Source of the DNA: Chitinophaga pinensis
Lineage (GTDB): Bacteria > Bacteroidota > Bacteroidia > Chitinophagales > Chitinophagaceae
Reading direction: 5' to 3'
Assembly (NCBI GenBank): GCA_943333125.1
Contig: CALQSB010000003.1
Span: 55,579 to 119,578, forward strand
DNA: 64,000 nt
Shown one piece after another: positions 1 through 8,889 of this stretch (positions are counted from its first letter, which is position 1; every line of letters starts with the position of its first letter). The position numbers and the translations under genes were made by a program. The notes beneath the pieces are model-generated. The model saw only the letters and a list, made by a program, of their open reading frames with translations. It was not told where the DNA came from and searched no databases.

Positions 1-1
1 C

Positions 2-58
2 AGAGAAAAAATTCTTAATCACATAGAAGAGGTTAACGAGCAATTGAGTAAGCCCTGA
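2..58 (+). CDS. C-terminal tail of an unidentified protein (5' end outside window)
   Basis: An open frame enters from the left edge and ends in TGA. The 18 visible residues are charged and hydrophilic (REKILNHIEEVNEQLSKP), consistent with the end of a helical protein. It would converge on the YkuK-like gene, whose stop lies 4 bases further on. Too little is visible to name a family, and a chance open frame of this length cannot be excluded. Confidence 0.35.
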   Translation, partial: REKILNHIEEVNEQLSKP

Positions 59-62
59 TCAA

Positions 63-536
63 TCAATTAACAGCCTTATTAGCACAACAGCTGCTTGCAA
101 AAGCTTCAGGCTTAGCTTTAAAGGCAAAACCCATTCCTAAAATATATCCCATCGCTTCTCTCAACGCTTCATTGCTTTTGAATTGAGGATTGGTATTGAT
201 GTCTGCATGCACTTCCATTTCAACATCATAAGCGGTGAAAATGCTGCACAATTCATAGGCAATTTCTATGCTTTTGGCTACCTCTACAAGCATTCTTTCT
301 TTTACACTGTATTTTTGAGTGGTCTTTTCATTATGAATAAACATGAAGCCACCGCTGCCTTCCCGAAGAAAAACAATTACTGTGGCAAACTCCGTTTCCA
401 GGCCTTTTACCTGACTATCGGTACCGATGCATACTTTTAATTTGTAACCCTGAGCTGTTTCTCTTTTTATGGCTTGTATTACAGCATCTTTAATGGGAAG
501 TTGGATATTTTCGCCGTTAAATTTTCTCCATAACAT
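63..536 (-). CDS. YkuK-like (DUF458) RNase H-fold protein
   Basis: The 157-residue product resembles the YkuK/DUF458 family, which has a ribonuclease H-like fold; its biochemical role is not established. Family-like segments include an early CIGTDSQ strand, which supplies an acidic residue as in RNase H folds, then a variable glycine-rich loop (REGSGGFMF), a central helix, and the segment VEMEVHADINTNPQFKSNE with further acidic residues. The start chosen is the ATG at 536 (MLWRKFNGEN). The frame extends upstream, but that stretch reads as a non-conserved hydrophobic leader and contains AT-rich spacer. The C-terminus carries two adjacent cysteines (SSCCANK), whose role is unknown. The gene lies downstream of a terminator at 628-661, so it is probably transcribed separately from the protease gene. 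Confidence 0.8.
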   Translation of the reverse strand: MLWRKFNGENIQLPIKDAVIQAIKRETAQGYKLKVCIGTDSQVKGLETEFATVIVFLREGSGGFMFIHNEKTTQKYSVKERMLVEVAKSIEIAYELCSIFTAYDVEMEVHADINTNPQFKSNEALREAMGYILGMGFAFKAKPEAFASSCCANKAVN

Positions 537-627
537 AATAATGGGGTTTACTAAATATACGGAATAAAAGAAAAGAAAAATACCCTGTTGAAATGTCGGA
601 AATGAAATTTGTGCATTTGTGGAAAAC

Positions 628-661
628 AAAAAAGGGGCCAGCCCCTAACGCCAACCCCTTT
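628..661 (-). terminator. Intrinsic terminator of the metzincin gene
   Basis: Read on the minus strand, AAAGGGG (661-655) can pair with CCCCTTT (637-631), followed by a run of T. An alternative tighter stem, GGGG-CTGG-CCCC, lies next to the same T run. It sits 20 bases after the stop of the protease gene, the expected place for a terminator. Confidence 0.65.
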
Positions 662-680
662 ACTTACACATGAATCTACC

Positions 681-2264
681 TTACTGTCTTATAATTCTTT
701 CTGATTGTTTGTTTGTGTTGCCAAATAATTGAATTACATAAAATCCTGCAGAAGCCTGACTGAAGTCTATGTTATTTATTCCTTTATTACCATTGCCTGA
801 ACTGATTATTCGGCCATTGGCATCCATAATTTTATACTGATAATTTTCTGATGCATTTACTGTAATTTGATTCGTTACAAATGTGGACACACTGAATGGC
901 ATATCTGTTTTGTTGATTCCTCTAAGCGCAATTACGTTTGAATATGCAATCTGATCAAATTGAGATGTTGCTTTAAGTCTGTAATACCTGGTATGATCAT
1001 CGTAAGGTATATAACTCATGTTTCTTGATGTTAATGAAACATTATTCAGCATATTAAAATGGGTTCCATCAGTTGAATATTCCACATTCAATGATTTTAA
1101 GGGTTCATCAGCAATGATGTTCCAGCTTAACTGATGTTTGTTTTTTTCTACGTGGCCACTTAAGGTTACATCATGAATGGGTAATGTAGATCTGAAACCG
1201 GTAATGGTGTAAGAGCCCAAACTTCCGTAATTGCTTGCATAGCTGTTGCCGGTACCATCAAGTACAAAATAGTAGGTGCCCGTTTTTAATGAAGTATCTA
1301 TTGTAATGCTCATTGTGGCAGTAGGATCATAAGTTTTTAATAATGTTTTACTCTGGTCGTACAACAATACTTTTATATCCAGATCTGAACCGGAGTTACT
1401 TATCCCCAGATTATAAGGAGTCGCGTCAATATGTATAGTTGAGTTTTGACTCAACACAAATTTGAAAACATCTTTATCACTTCCTGTTGATACAATTCCA
1501 TTTACACTGAATGAATTATTTCCTGGAGTAAATGCAGTTGAATTTAACGAATCAGAATAATCATCAGTACGATAAGTAAAACCGTTAGTGGATGTAATGA
1601 TGCTTAAATTATCTTGTGTATTCGCACATCCGTAAGGGGTAGGCCCGTCATTCCATCCGGTCATATTTCTTGAGTAGCTGTTTCCCATAATAGGAGCCCA
1701 GCCTGTTTCACCACTGCCAATACCGGTATTATAAGTTTCGGTTAAGTTGCAATTGGTGTCATATTTCGACTGATGCGATAAACCTACAGTATGGCCACTT
1801 TCGTGACTGCAGCATTCGGCAATGTATTTGGTATTATTGGGTCCTAATCTGTCGGAGAAAACAAATGCAGGGGTATCATCACCCCAGACAAATGAACCGA
1901 TATAGGATATTCCGCCAACATTGGGTTTCCAGCTGCTGGTAGGAGTTATAATGATACGAATTCTTTGCGCTAAAGGCGCTGCTAAAAATTTTGTTGAATC
2001 TGTTGTAATGTTAACATTGAAAGGACGAAAATCTTCCGATACTCTGTTGAAGATCTCTGTAATTTGGGCATCTGTTAGGGCAGGTGCTGCACATGCAATT
2101 GGCATGCCACCATTCCATAAACTTCCGGTGACCATGTGGCCATCAAAATCTAAAAAAATAGTTGCAGACGCTGATGTATAACTGCTGAGTTTGGGTATTG
2201 CAAAAACCGCAGTGTTGATGAGGCATAATAATGCCATCATTAAAGTTTTAGTAAAATTGTTCAT
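681..2264 (-). CDS. Secreted metzincin-type metalloprotease with PPC domain and T9SS type A tail
   Basis: A 527-residue exported protein. Residues 1-22 form a signal peptide. The catalytic domain covers roughly 30-230 and carries HESGHTVGLSH at 154-164, a full HExxHxxGxxH zinc site of metzincins, followed by a methionine-containing turn (WAPIMGNSYSRN). Residues about 250-360 look like a bacterial pre-peptidase C-terminal (PPC) beta domain (DVFKFVLSQ...GTYYFVLDG). An FN3-like stretch follows, and the last 70 or so residues have the features of a T9SS type A sorting domain (YKIMDANGR, GFYVIQL, ending ERIIRQ). The inferred route is Sec export, then T9SS release or surface anchoring by machinery that includes the gldKLMN products in this window. 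Substrate unknown. Confidence 0.88.
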   Translation of the reverse strand: MNNFTKTLMMALLCLINTAVFAIPKLSSYTSASATIFLDFDGHMVTGSLWNGGMPIACAAPALTDAQITEIFNRVSEDFRPFNVNITTDSTKFLAAPLAQRIRIIITPTSSWKPNVGGISYIGSFVWGDDTPAFVFSDRLGPNNTKYIAECCSHESGHTVGLSHQSKYDTNCNLTETYNTGIGSGETGWAPIMGNSYSRNMTGWNDGPTPYGCANTQDNLSIITSTNGFTYRTDDYSDSLNSTAFTPGNNSFSVNGIVSTGSDKDVFKFVLSQNSTIHIDATPYNLGISNSGSDLDIKVLLYDQSKTLLKTYDPTATMSITIDTSLKTGTYYFVLDGTGNSYASNYGSLGSYTITGFRSTLPIHDVTLSGHVEKNKHQLSWNIIADEPLKSLNVEYSTDGTHFNMLNNVSLTSRNMSYIPYDDHTRYYRLKATSQFDQIAYSNVIALRGINKTDMPFSVSTFVTNQITVNASENYQYKIMDANGRIISSGNGNKGINNIDFSQASAGFYVIQLFGNTNKQSERIIRQ

Positions 2265-2322
2265 GATTGTAAGGATTTGGATATTTGTTAGGGAAAAGTT
2301 ATTAATATTATTTAGGGTAATA

Positions 2323-2766
2323 TTAATAACTACAATCTTGTAATATTTTGTCCAGATCTATTTTTTGTAATTGATAATTATCAGCCACATCATTTTTGAT
2401 TTCAAAAACTTCCAAAGCATCTGTGTTGATAATACGACCAATATATTTTATACTGTTTTCGTTATTGGTAATTCTCGATAACTGAAACAATGTATTAGAA
2501 TAAGTATCAGACTTTACAATCATTGATTGCAAATCAGAATACTTTAATTCATTGCTCATGACTTTACCGGTAAAAACGAATTTCTCATTGAAACGAATAG
2601 AAACAGTTTGACCTGGTTTCGCAACCAATGTACTTTTTAAAGTGTTTTTTGAGATTTCGATTGATCCAGGAAACTCCCTGAAGATTGATTTTTGATTTTG
2701 TGCAAAAACAGAAAAAGAAGTGGCGGATAATAACAGTACGAGTACCGTTGAAGTAATGGTTTTCAT
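2323..2766 (-). CDS. Small exported protein, function unknown
   Basis: A 147-residue product starting at the ATG at 2766. This start gives a clean signal peptide (MKTITSTVLVLLLSATSFSVFAQ, cleavage after about residue 22). The open frame runs further upstream, but that part has no signal-peptide character and lies in AT-rich spacer. The mature part alternates polar and hydrophobic residues and looks beta-rich (GQTVSIRFNEKFVFTGKV). I do not recognise a family. It lies 58 bases upstream of the metzincin gene on the same strand and may share its transcript. No T9SS tail or lipobox is visible, so a periplasmic location is most likely. The 283 bases between it and the DCC gene hold nothing recognisable. 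Confidence 0.65.
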   Translation of the reverse strand: MKTITSTVLVLLLSATSFSVFAQNQKSIFREFPGSIEISKNTLKSTLVAKPGQTVSIRFNEKFVFTGKVMSNELKYSDLQSMIVKSDTYSNTLFQLSRITNNENSIKYIGRIINTDALEVFEIKNDVADNYQLQKIDLDKILQDCSY

Positions 2767-3049
2767 GTTAAGGATATTTATTGGTTTAAAATATGGAATT
2801 CCAGAGTTAGGATGAAACTCCAAATCTATAAACGCATATGGTGTGGTATTTATTATAATTTGTACTGACTTTTTTAAAAAATAAATCAATAAATTTTACA
2901 ACTGTTTGATATACAATTGAACAACGAAGTAAAATAATTATAAAAAAGATTAAAAAGGCTGGATGATTTTTGATTTAATTGGATGTTTAACGGATAAAAT
3001 TAAGGGTCAGATACAACTCAGGCGGAGTAAAATATTCTTGTTAAAGGGG

Positions 3050-3448
3050 TTATTTAAAACGATTCATAATCTCTTTTCCAGGCACCATGCAGTCGTTTAG
3101 TTTTCCAAACCATTTGTAACGATTAGCGGCAATAAAATCATAAACTACATTTCTGATCACCGCAGGTAAAATAATAAATACATAAAGCAACCTGGCAACT
3201 CCATTCAGCTTTTTAATTACTCTTAATGCAGCTGTTGATTTAAAATAAATTTTATCTTTTTCCAGTAAAATAAATGAGGAAACTGGTTTTTCGGAAAGGT
3301 GATTTTCGGCAATTATTTTTTTTCCGAATTCACTTTGTAATGAAGCGAATTTGAAAATGGATTTAGGATCCCGTTTTATCACAAACCGAACCGCATTATT
3401 ACAAAGATTGCAAACACCATCAAATAATATTACGGGATGATTTTCCAT
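3050..3448 (-). CDS. DCC-family thiol-disulfide oxidoreductase-like protein (DUF393)
   Basis: A 132-residue protein of the DCC/DUF393 family. The defining motif is DGVCNLC near the N-terminus, with a CxxC pair at residues 13 and 16, followed by the family-like segment VRFVIKRDPKSIFKFASLQS. The C-terminal half contains a short hydrophobic stretch (ARLLYVFIILPAVIRNVVYDF) and the typical terminal YKWFGK segment. The family is thought to have a thioredoxin-like fold; physiological substrates are unknown. It lies downstream of pdhC on the same strand but is separated by a strong hairpin at 3473-3505, so it probably has its own promoter. Confidence 0.85.
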   Translation of the reverse strand: MENHPVILFDGVCNLCNNAVRFVIKRDPKSIFKFASLQSEFGKKIIAENHLSEKPVSSFILLEKDKIYFKSTAALRVIKKLNGVARLLYVFIILPAVIRNVVYDFIAANRYKWFGKLNDCMVPGKEIMNRFK

Positions 3449-3472
3449 TATCCTTATAAAGATACCATATAA

Positions 3473-3505
3473 AAAAAATGACGGAAATTATTTCCGTCAT
3501 TTTTT
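3473..3505 (-). terminator. Intrinsic terminator of pdhC
   Basis: A 15-bp perfect inverted repeat (AAAAAATGACGGAAA at 3473-3487, TTTCCGTCATTTTTT at 3491-3505) with a 3-base loop and T runs on both strands. It begins 19 bases after the pdhC stop in the direction of transcription. Confidence 0.85.
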
Positions 3506-3524
3506 AATAATTATGAAGATTTTG

Positions 3525-4763
3525 TTAAACAAGCATAGTCACCGGATTCTCAATATATCTTTTCAAAGTTTGAAGGAAAGAAGCTCCAACAGCACCATCC
3601 ACGCTTCTGTGATCACAGCTCAGGGTTAATTTCATGATATTAGCCACTCCAAATCCATCTCCTTTTTTAATAACAACTTCTTTAATACGGCCAACAGCAA
3701 GAATACAACTATCTGGAGGGTTGATGATAGCGGTAAATTCTTCAATATCCATCATGCCAAGATTTGAAATGGTAAAAGTATTTCCACTGAATTCGGCAGG
3801 TTGTAATTTTTTATCTTTTGCTTTTGAATACAAGCTCTTAGTTTCTGCAGCAATTTGTGACAATGATTTCTGATCAGCAAATTTTACTACTGGTACAATC
3901 AATCCTTCGGGCATAGCTACTGCAGAGCCGATATGAATATGATGATTGCGACGGATAAAATCATTCATCCAGCTGCTGTTCACATCAGGATGCTGACGCA
4001 AAGCCGCTGCACAAGCTTTAATAATCATATCATTGAAAGACACTTTAACCGGACTTACTTCATTGATTGCATTTCTTGCGGTTATGGCATTGTCCATGTT
4101 AATTTCCATAGTCAGATAGAAATGCGGAGCGCCAAACATACTTTCACTCAATCGACGGGCAATGGTTTTGCGCATCTGTGTGAGTTCAATATCTGTATAA
4201 GACTCGGTAGTAGAAGCTACAAAACTAACCATAGGTGCCGCATCTTTTTTAGCAGCTGCAGGGGTATATTGATCTACATCTTTTTTAATTACCCGGCCTC
4301 CGTCACCACTACCCGAAAGCATAGAAATATCGATGCCTTTTTCTGCCGCAACCTTTTTGGCGAGAGGTGAAGCTTTAATTCTTTCATCACTAACAACAAC
4401 AGGAGCAGCCATTTTTTCTTCTGGAGCGACAGTTACAGCAGGTGCTGCAGAGTTTGCAGTACCTTGCTTTGTGGCAGCAGCATTATCTTTTGGTGTTTCG
4501 ATAATCAGAGACTGGAAATCTTCCCCTTCTTTTCCAACAACGGCAAGAATACCATCAACTTTTACCGCGTTTCCTGCTTCCACCCCAATGTAAAGTAGCG
4601 TTCCATTCCAGTAGCTTTCAAGCTCCATAGTGGCCTTATCAGTTTCAACATCTGCAAGGGTGTCTCCTGGTTTGATTTTATCACCCACTTTTTTATTCCA
4701 AACTACAATTTTACCATCTGTCATGGTATCACTTAAACGGGGCATTCTGATTACCTCTGCCAT
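3525..4763 (-). CDS. pdhC: Dihydrolipoamide acetyltransferase (E2) of pyruvate dehydrogenase complex
   Basis: A 412-residue E2 component that transfers acetyl groups from lipoyl-lysine to CoA in the pyruvate dehydrogenase core. Domains in order: one lipoyl domain (about 2-77) with the lipoylated lysine K43 in VETDKAT; an alanine/proline-rich linker; an E1/E3-binding domain (about 130-168, KASPLAKKVAAEKGID and GRVIKKDV); a second flexible linker; and the catalytic domain (about 190-412) ending in the DHRSVDG active-site motif with H385. A single lipoyl domain and a length near 410 fit alpha-proteobacterial/mitochondrial-type and Bacteroidota E2s. A branched-chain or 2-oxoglutarate E2 is less likely but not excluded by sequence alone. 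The E1 genes are not adjacent. Confidence 0.92.
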   Translation of the reverse strand: MAEVIRMPRLSDTMTDGKIVVWNKKVGDKIKPGDTLADVETDKATMELESYWNGTLLYIGVEAGNAVKVDGILAVVGKEGEDFQSLIIETPKDNAAATKQGTANSAAPAVTVAPEEKMAAPVVVSDERIKASPLAKKVAAEKGIDISMLSGSGDGGRVIKKDVDQYTPAAAKKDAAPMVSFVASTTESYTDIELTQMRKTIARRLSESMFGAPHFYLTMEINMDNAITARNAINEVSPVKVSFNDMIIKACAAALRQHPDVNSSWMNDFIRRNHHIHIGSAVAMPEGLIVPVVKFADQKSLSQIAAETKSLYSKAKDKKLQPAEFSGNTFTISNLGMMDIEEFTAIINPPDSCILAVGRIKEVVIKKGDGFGVANIMKLTLSCDHRSVDGAVGASFLQTLKRYIENPVTMLV

Positions 4764-4869
4764 ATTTTTTCTTTTATTTTCTTTAAGGCTCGAAATTAAT
4801 GTAAAAAGTGGAAAATTTAAGCCATTTTTATATTGACTTAGATTTATTCAAATATTTTTTCCCTTTCGT

Positions 4870-6669
4870 TTAATAATCAAGGTCTAATTTCAATTTTTCT
4901 TTTAAATCTTTAATCATGGGGTATTGCTCGGTAAGTATCCGAAAATGCTCCTTGGCATTCATAGGTTTGGGGCCCGTTTCGATTACTTCTATTTTTTCTG
5001 AAATAATTAGCTGATATGCTAAATTTTTGTTGTTGAAATAACCCTGTAAGTGATAAATCAGTCCCGCTCTTTCTGCTTCAATGAATTTATGTTGGATATT
5101 ATTATCGGCGATGATTTCAAAATTATTTTCGTCGATAATATTTAATATGGCTTGTTTAAAATTTGCTACAGTGGAATGATTTTTTTCCTTGATCAAATTA
5201 TCAATATAAATGTCCCAGGCATCATTGAGCAACTCCAGTGTAATTGGTTTTATCGTTATGGTTTTATTAGTTTGCTCTGCAATTTGTTCCTGAATTTTTC
5301 TTAATGAACCCAGTTTTACTTTTGGCGCTGATTTTTCTTTTAGCGGTTCTGAATATTCAGGCTCATTCTTTTTTTTGAGTGATGTTTTGGGTTCTTCAAT
5401 TATTAAAATGGCACTGTCTTCTTTTTGGACGGAAGCGATTTTTTTTGTTGATGAAGGTTGAACATCATTTTGAGACACCCATTTTATTGCAGGCAATGAT
5501 TTAAATGAAATGACTTTTGATTGGTCAGTTATTTTTTTTTTACTGATGGCATCATCACTGAGGGTAATTTGAATGGCTTGCTTCAGATAAGCAAGTTTGA
5601 TAAGAGCCAGTTCAATATGCAATTTTTTATTTCTAGCCTGTTTGTAGGTTAGCGAAGTTTCATTAATGATATTTAGTGCGGCAATCAACCATCCTGTTTC
5701 TGCAATTGCAGCATGTTGCAAATATTTTGATTTAAAATCATCCGCTACTTCCAGCAATCTTGCGGCTTTCGCATCTTTACATACCAGAAGATTGCGCATA
5801 AATTCCGCGAATCCTTCCAATACGGTGTCTCCTTCAAATCCTTTCTGATTGATTTCATCATACAATAACAAAGCGTCTGCCAATTGCTGTTGTTGCATAT
5901 TGTCCATTAATCTGAAATAATAATCTTCATCAAGAATATTCAGATGCTCCAGTGTATTGGAATACGTTATGTTGCCTCCAGTGAAACTTGCAATTTTATC
6001 CAGAATACTTAAAGCGTCTCTGAGGCAGCCTTCACTTTTCTGAGCGATTACATGAAGCGCAGCTTTCTCGGCGGTAATTTTTTCTTTTTTTGTTATTTCT
6101 TCAAGGTGTTCAACGGTATCTAGTGTAGTAATTCTTTTAAAATCAAAAATCTGACAACGACTTAAAATTGTAGGTAAGATTTTATGTTTTTCTGTAGTAG
6201 CCAAAATAAAAATGGCGTATGGCGGCGGCTCTTCCAGTGTTTTTAAAAATGCATTAAAGGCATTTGCAGACAGCATGTGAACCTCATCTATTATATACAC
6301 CTTGTATCTGCCAGCTTGAGGTGCAAATCTAACCTGATCGGTTAGCTCTCTCATATCATCAACGCCATTATTGCTGGCGGCATCTAATTCATGGATGTTA
6401 AATGAAGTGCCGTTATCAAATGATTGACAGCTGTTGCATTTATTACAGGCTTCACCATCTTTTGTTTTGCTTTCACAATTAATGGTCTTTGCTAAAATTC
6501 TTGCGCAGGTAGTTTTACCAACTCCTCTTGGTCCGCAAAATAAAAAGGCATGAGCAAGCTGATTATTATTGATAGCATTTTTTAAAGTAGTGGTAATATG
6601 TGATTGCCCGATTACCGTGCTGAAGTTCTGAGGTCTGTATTTCCTGGCTGAAACAATAAATTTATCCAT
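4870..6669 (-). CDS. dnaX: DNA polymerase III subunit gamma/tau
   Basis: The 599-residue clamp-loader ATPase of the replicative polymerase. It starts with the family-typical SARKYRPQNF and has a Walker A motif GPRGVGKTT (K52), a four-cysteine zinc module (C65, C75, C78, C81), the Walker B region IIDEVHML, the sensor segment ATTEKHKILPTILSRCQ and the arginine finger region. The AAA+ part covers about 1-230 and a clamp-loader oligomerisation domain follows to about 365. A lysine/serine-rich linker (about 380-460) leads to a tau-like C-terminal domain. I saw no obvious internal A6G slippery site producing gamma, but it was not searched systematically. Likely cotranscribed with the upstream GNAT-like gene (58-base gap). 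Confidence 0.95.
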   Translation of the reverse strand: MDKFIVSARKYRPQNFSTVIGQSHITTTLKNAINNNQLAHAFLFCGPRGVGKTTCARILAKTINCESKTKDGEACNKCNSCQSFDNGTSFNIHELDAASNNGVDDMRELTDQVRFAPQAGRYKVYIIDEVHMLSANAFNAFLKTLEEPPPYAIFILATTEKHKILPTILSRCQIFDFKRITTLDTVEHLEEITKKEKITAEKAALHVIAQKSEGCLRDALSILDKIASFTGGNITYSNTLEHLNILDEDYYFRLMDNMQQQQLADALLLYDEINQKGFEGDTVLEGFAEFMRNLLVCKDAKAARLLEVADDFKSKYLQHAAIAETGWLIAALNIINETSLTYKQARNKKLHIELALIKLAYLKQAIQITLSDDAISKKKITDQSKVISFKSLPAIKWVSQNDVQPSSTKKIASVQKEDSAILIIEEPKTSLKKKNEPEYSEPLKEKSAPKVKLGSLRKIQEQIAEQTNKTITIKPITLELLNDAWDIYIDNLIKEKNHSTVANFKQAILNIIDENNFEIIADNNIQHKFIEAERAGLIYHLQGYFNNKNLAYQLIISEKIEVIETGPKPMNAKEHFRILTEQYPMIKDLKEKLKLDLDY

Positions 6670-6727
6670 ATAAAAAAAGCCGAGGCTTGAAAATTTCGGG
6701 AATCAAATTTAATTCTTTAATCCTACA

Positions 6728-7897
6728 CTAAGATAAAATCGGATGTCTTTTAAATGGTTTTGTTTGATCAAACTGATATCTATAGGTAATCAGTTCCCGG
6801 GAGCTGAACACATCACCCAGATTTTGGGCAATATTCAACATTTTTGGGTTGAAATCGCCAATCCATTGCATTTCATATTCGGTGTAAGGAACTTTGTCAG
6901 ATTGTAACAATTTGGCAGATTCAGCAACTATAAAGGCATCAATTCCTTTGCCCTGAAATTCAGGAACAATCCCAAATACCAGGCCGGTGAATTTTTTATT
7001 GGGTTTGATTTTTTTTAACAATAAAAAATAAAGTTTGTGCAGTAAACTGAATTTTCCATTTAAATATTTAAACCATTGATTCAAATCAGGAAGATTGATA
7101 AAAATGGCTATTGGTGTTTCTTTATAATAAGCAAACCACAAAATTCTTTCGTCCATTACCGGTTTCATCTTATTAAACATCAGCTTCACCTGTTCTTTCG
7201 ATAATTGCTTTAGTCCGCCATGGCCTGCCCAGGCTTTATTATATACTTCCATAAAATCGAGGGCGTATTTATCCAGGTTGTTTTTTTTGAGGTGTTGAGC
7301 CGAAAAGCTGGAATCTGCAGCAATCAAATCATGTCGTTCCCAAATTCTTTGTTGCAGTGGATTTTTGGGTCTCATGCCCATGCAAATCTGTTTATAAAAA
7401 CATTTGAATCCGTATGTTTCAAAAAGTATCTTGTAATAAGGAGGGTTGTAATTCATGCAATATAACGGTTCCGAATAGCCTTCTGTTACTAAACCCCACC
7501 AGCGATCTCTTTCGCCAAAATTAATCGGGCCATCCATTACTTCCATTCCTTCATTAATCAACCAGTGTTTTGCATTGTTAAAAAGCAAGTCTGCGGCGTC
7601 CTGATTATTGATGCATTCAAAAAATCCCATACCTCCGGCAGGAGCTTCGTCATCTTTATTTTTATATTTACTGTTAACGAATGCTGCAATTCTTCCAATT
7701 AATTCACCTTCATCATTTTTTAAAATCCATCTTTGTGTTTTTCCAAAACGGTAAGCTTTGTTTTTTTTCTCATCAAAAACATCATTGATGTCCTTATCCA
7801 AAGGTCTGATCCAGTTGGAATCATTTTTATAAATAATCAGCGCTGTGTTTAGAAAATCTTTTTGATCCTTTTTATCAATAACAGGAAGTATTTGCAT
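6728..7897 (-). CDS. GNAT-fold protein of the large Bacteroidota hypothetical family
   Basis: A 389-residue soluble protein. The C-terminal half has GNAT-like features: a strand and turn LVFGIVPEFQGKGIDAFIV resembling the acetyl-CoA binding motif A (Q/RxxGxG/A), followed by an amphipathic helix and a late strand. The N-terminal half (about 1-200) contains INFGERDRWWGLVTEGY and MNYNPPYYKILFETYGF, hallmarks of a widespread bacterial family usually annotated as hypothetical or N-acetyltransferase (YghO-like). I infer acyl-CoA dependent activity, but the acceptor is unknown. It lies between the sterol desaturase-like gene (34-base gap) and dnaX (58-base gap) on one strand, so cotranscription is likely. 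Confidence 0.72.
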   Translation of the reverse strand: MQILPVIDKKDQKDFLNTALIIYKNDSNWIRPLDKDINDVFDEKKNKAYRFGKTQRWILKNDEGELIGRIAAFVNSKYKNKDDEAPAGGMGFFECINNQDAADLLFNNAKHWLINEGMEVMDGPINFGERDRWWGLVTEGYSEPLYCMNYNPPYYKILFETYGFKCFYKQICMGMRPKNPLQQRIWERHDLIAADSSFSAQHLKKNNLDKYALDFMEVYNKAWAGHGGLKQLSKEQVKLMFNKMKPVMDERILWFAYYKETPIAIFINLPDLNQWFKYLNGKFSLLHKLYFLLLKKIKPNKKFTGLVFGIVPEFQGKGIDAFIVAESAKLLQSDKVPYTEYEMQWIGDFNPKMLNIAQNLGDVFSSRELITYRYQFDQTKPFKRHPILS

Positions 7898-7931
7898 GCA
7901 ATAAATTTAATGGATAATCAGCAATATAGTT

Positions 7932-8816
7932 TCAGATCAATTCTTTTCTCAATTCATCAGCGGTTTTGCTGCTGCCATCATGGCTCCATCCAGGCGGCAT
8001 AAATAAATATTTAAGTTTAGTTGAAAAGGAAACATTTTTTTTCAGGTCTTTTCCAATTGCCTGCCACTCATGAAAAATCAGTTTGAATGGATTATTCGTT
8101 TTTGCTATTGGTTTTGTAAGACCATATTTCACAGGATCTTGTTCCAGTTCTTCCTGAAAACTGCCAAATAATTTATCCCAGATAATAAGGCACATGCCCA
8201 TATTTTTATCGAGGTATCTGATATTACTTGCATGATGAACCCTGTGGTGAGAAGGACTTACAAAAAAGACTTCAAACCATCTGGGCATTTTTTTTATGTA
8301 TTGAGTATGCACCAGTATTCCATAAGTTTGAGTAAGTGAGTACATAAATATGATATCGAGTGGTTCGAATCCCATTAAGGCAATAGGTATAAAATAGATA
8401 AAGCGATAAGCAGGCTGAAATACCGAAGACCGAAAACCGGTAGTTAAATTATACTCTTCGGAAGAATGATGGGTTACATGAACGGCCCAGAAGACTCTGC
8501 AATAATGATCAACCCGGTGTTCTACATAAAAAGCAAGGTCTTCCAGAATAAAAAGCAGCATCCAATAGCAATAAATGTTTTCAATTTTAAAAAAACGATG
8601 TTGATAACACCAAATCAAAACGGCTACATAAAACAAAACCCGGAATAATAAATCCATACCTGCATTCAGGAGGGTAAAAAAAACATTTTCAAGTGTGCTT
8701 TTTAGAGAATAATAGTGCCGTTGCTGCCAATTGCTCGCCAGGATTTCGGCACCGATTAATATGCTGTAAAATGGGATGGAAAATAAAATAAAAATTGCTT
8801 CTCTCGAAGAGTGCAT
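7932..8816 (-). CDS. Sterol desaturase/fatty acid hydroxylase superfamily membrane protein
   Basis: A 294-residue integral membrane diiron enzyme. Three histidine clusters typical of the superfamily are visible: HRVDH and HVTHH in the first half (about residues 120-145) and HHRVHH in the second (about 210-220), with a further histidine at VHTQY between them. Hydrophobic segments at about 8-28, 45-70, 85-110 and 150-180 make it a 4-5 helix membrane protein. Family members hydroxylate or desaturate sterols, fatty acids or carotenoids, or cleave alkylglycerol ethers; the sequence alone does not decide which. An unidentified lipid substrate is the safest statement. Gene order frr, this gene, GNAT-like gene, dnaX on the minus strand suggests readthrough. 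Confidence 0.88.
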   Translation of the reverse strand: MHSSREAIFILFSIPFYSILIGAEILASNWQQRHYYSLKSTLENVFFTLLNAGMDLLFRVLFYVAVLIWCYQHRFFKIENIYCYWMLLFILEDLAFYVEHRVDHYCRVFWAVHVTHHSSEEYNLTTGFRSSVFQPAYRFIYFIPIALMGFEPLDIIFMYSLTQTYGILVHTQYIKKMPRWFEVFFVSPSHHRVHHASNIRYLDKNMGMCLIIWDKLFGSFQEELEQDPVKYGLTKPIAKTNNPFKLIFHEWQAIGKDLKKNVSFSTKLKYLFMPPGWSHDGSSKTADELRKELI

Positions 8817-8889
8817 AATGAAAAATTATCGGATGGATTTGAGATAGATAATAAAACAACAATAAAACCTGAAAAAAGTTTTTGATTTA

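Noticed and set aside
3933..4370. Plus-strand open frame opposite pdhC
   Set aside because: It is antisense to a well-conserved E2 gene and shows no family features; it reads as a shadow frame.
8360..8385. tRNA T-loop-like sequence GGTTCGAATCCC
   Set aside because: It lies within the sterol desaturase-like coding region (encoding GFEPLD on the minus strand) and no acceptor stem, anticodon arm or D-arm fits around it.
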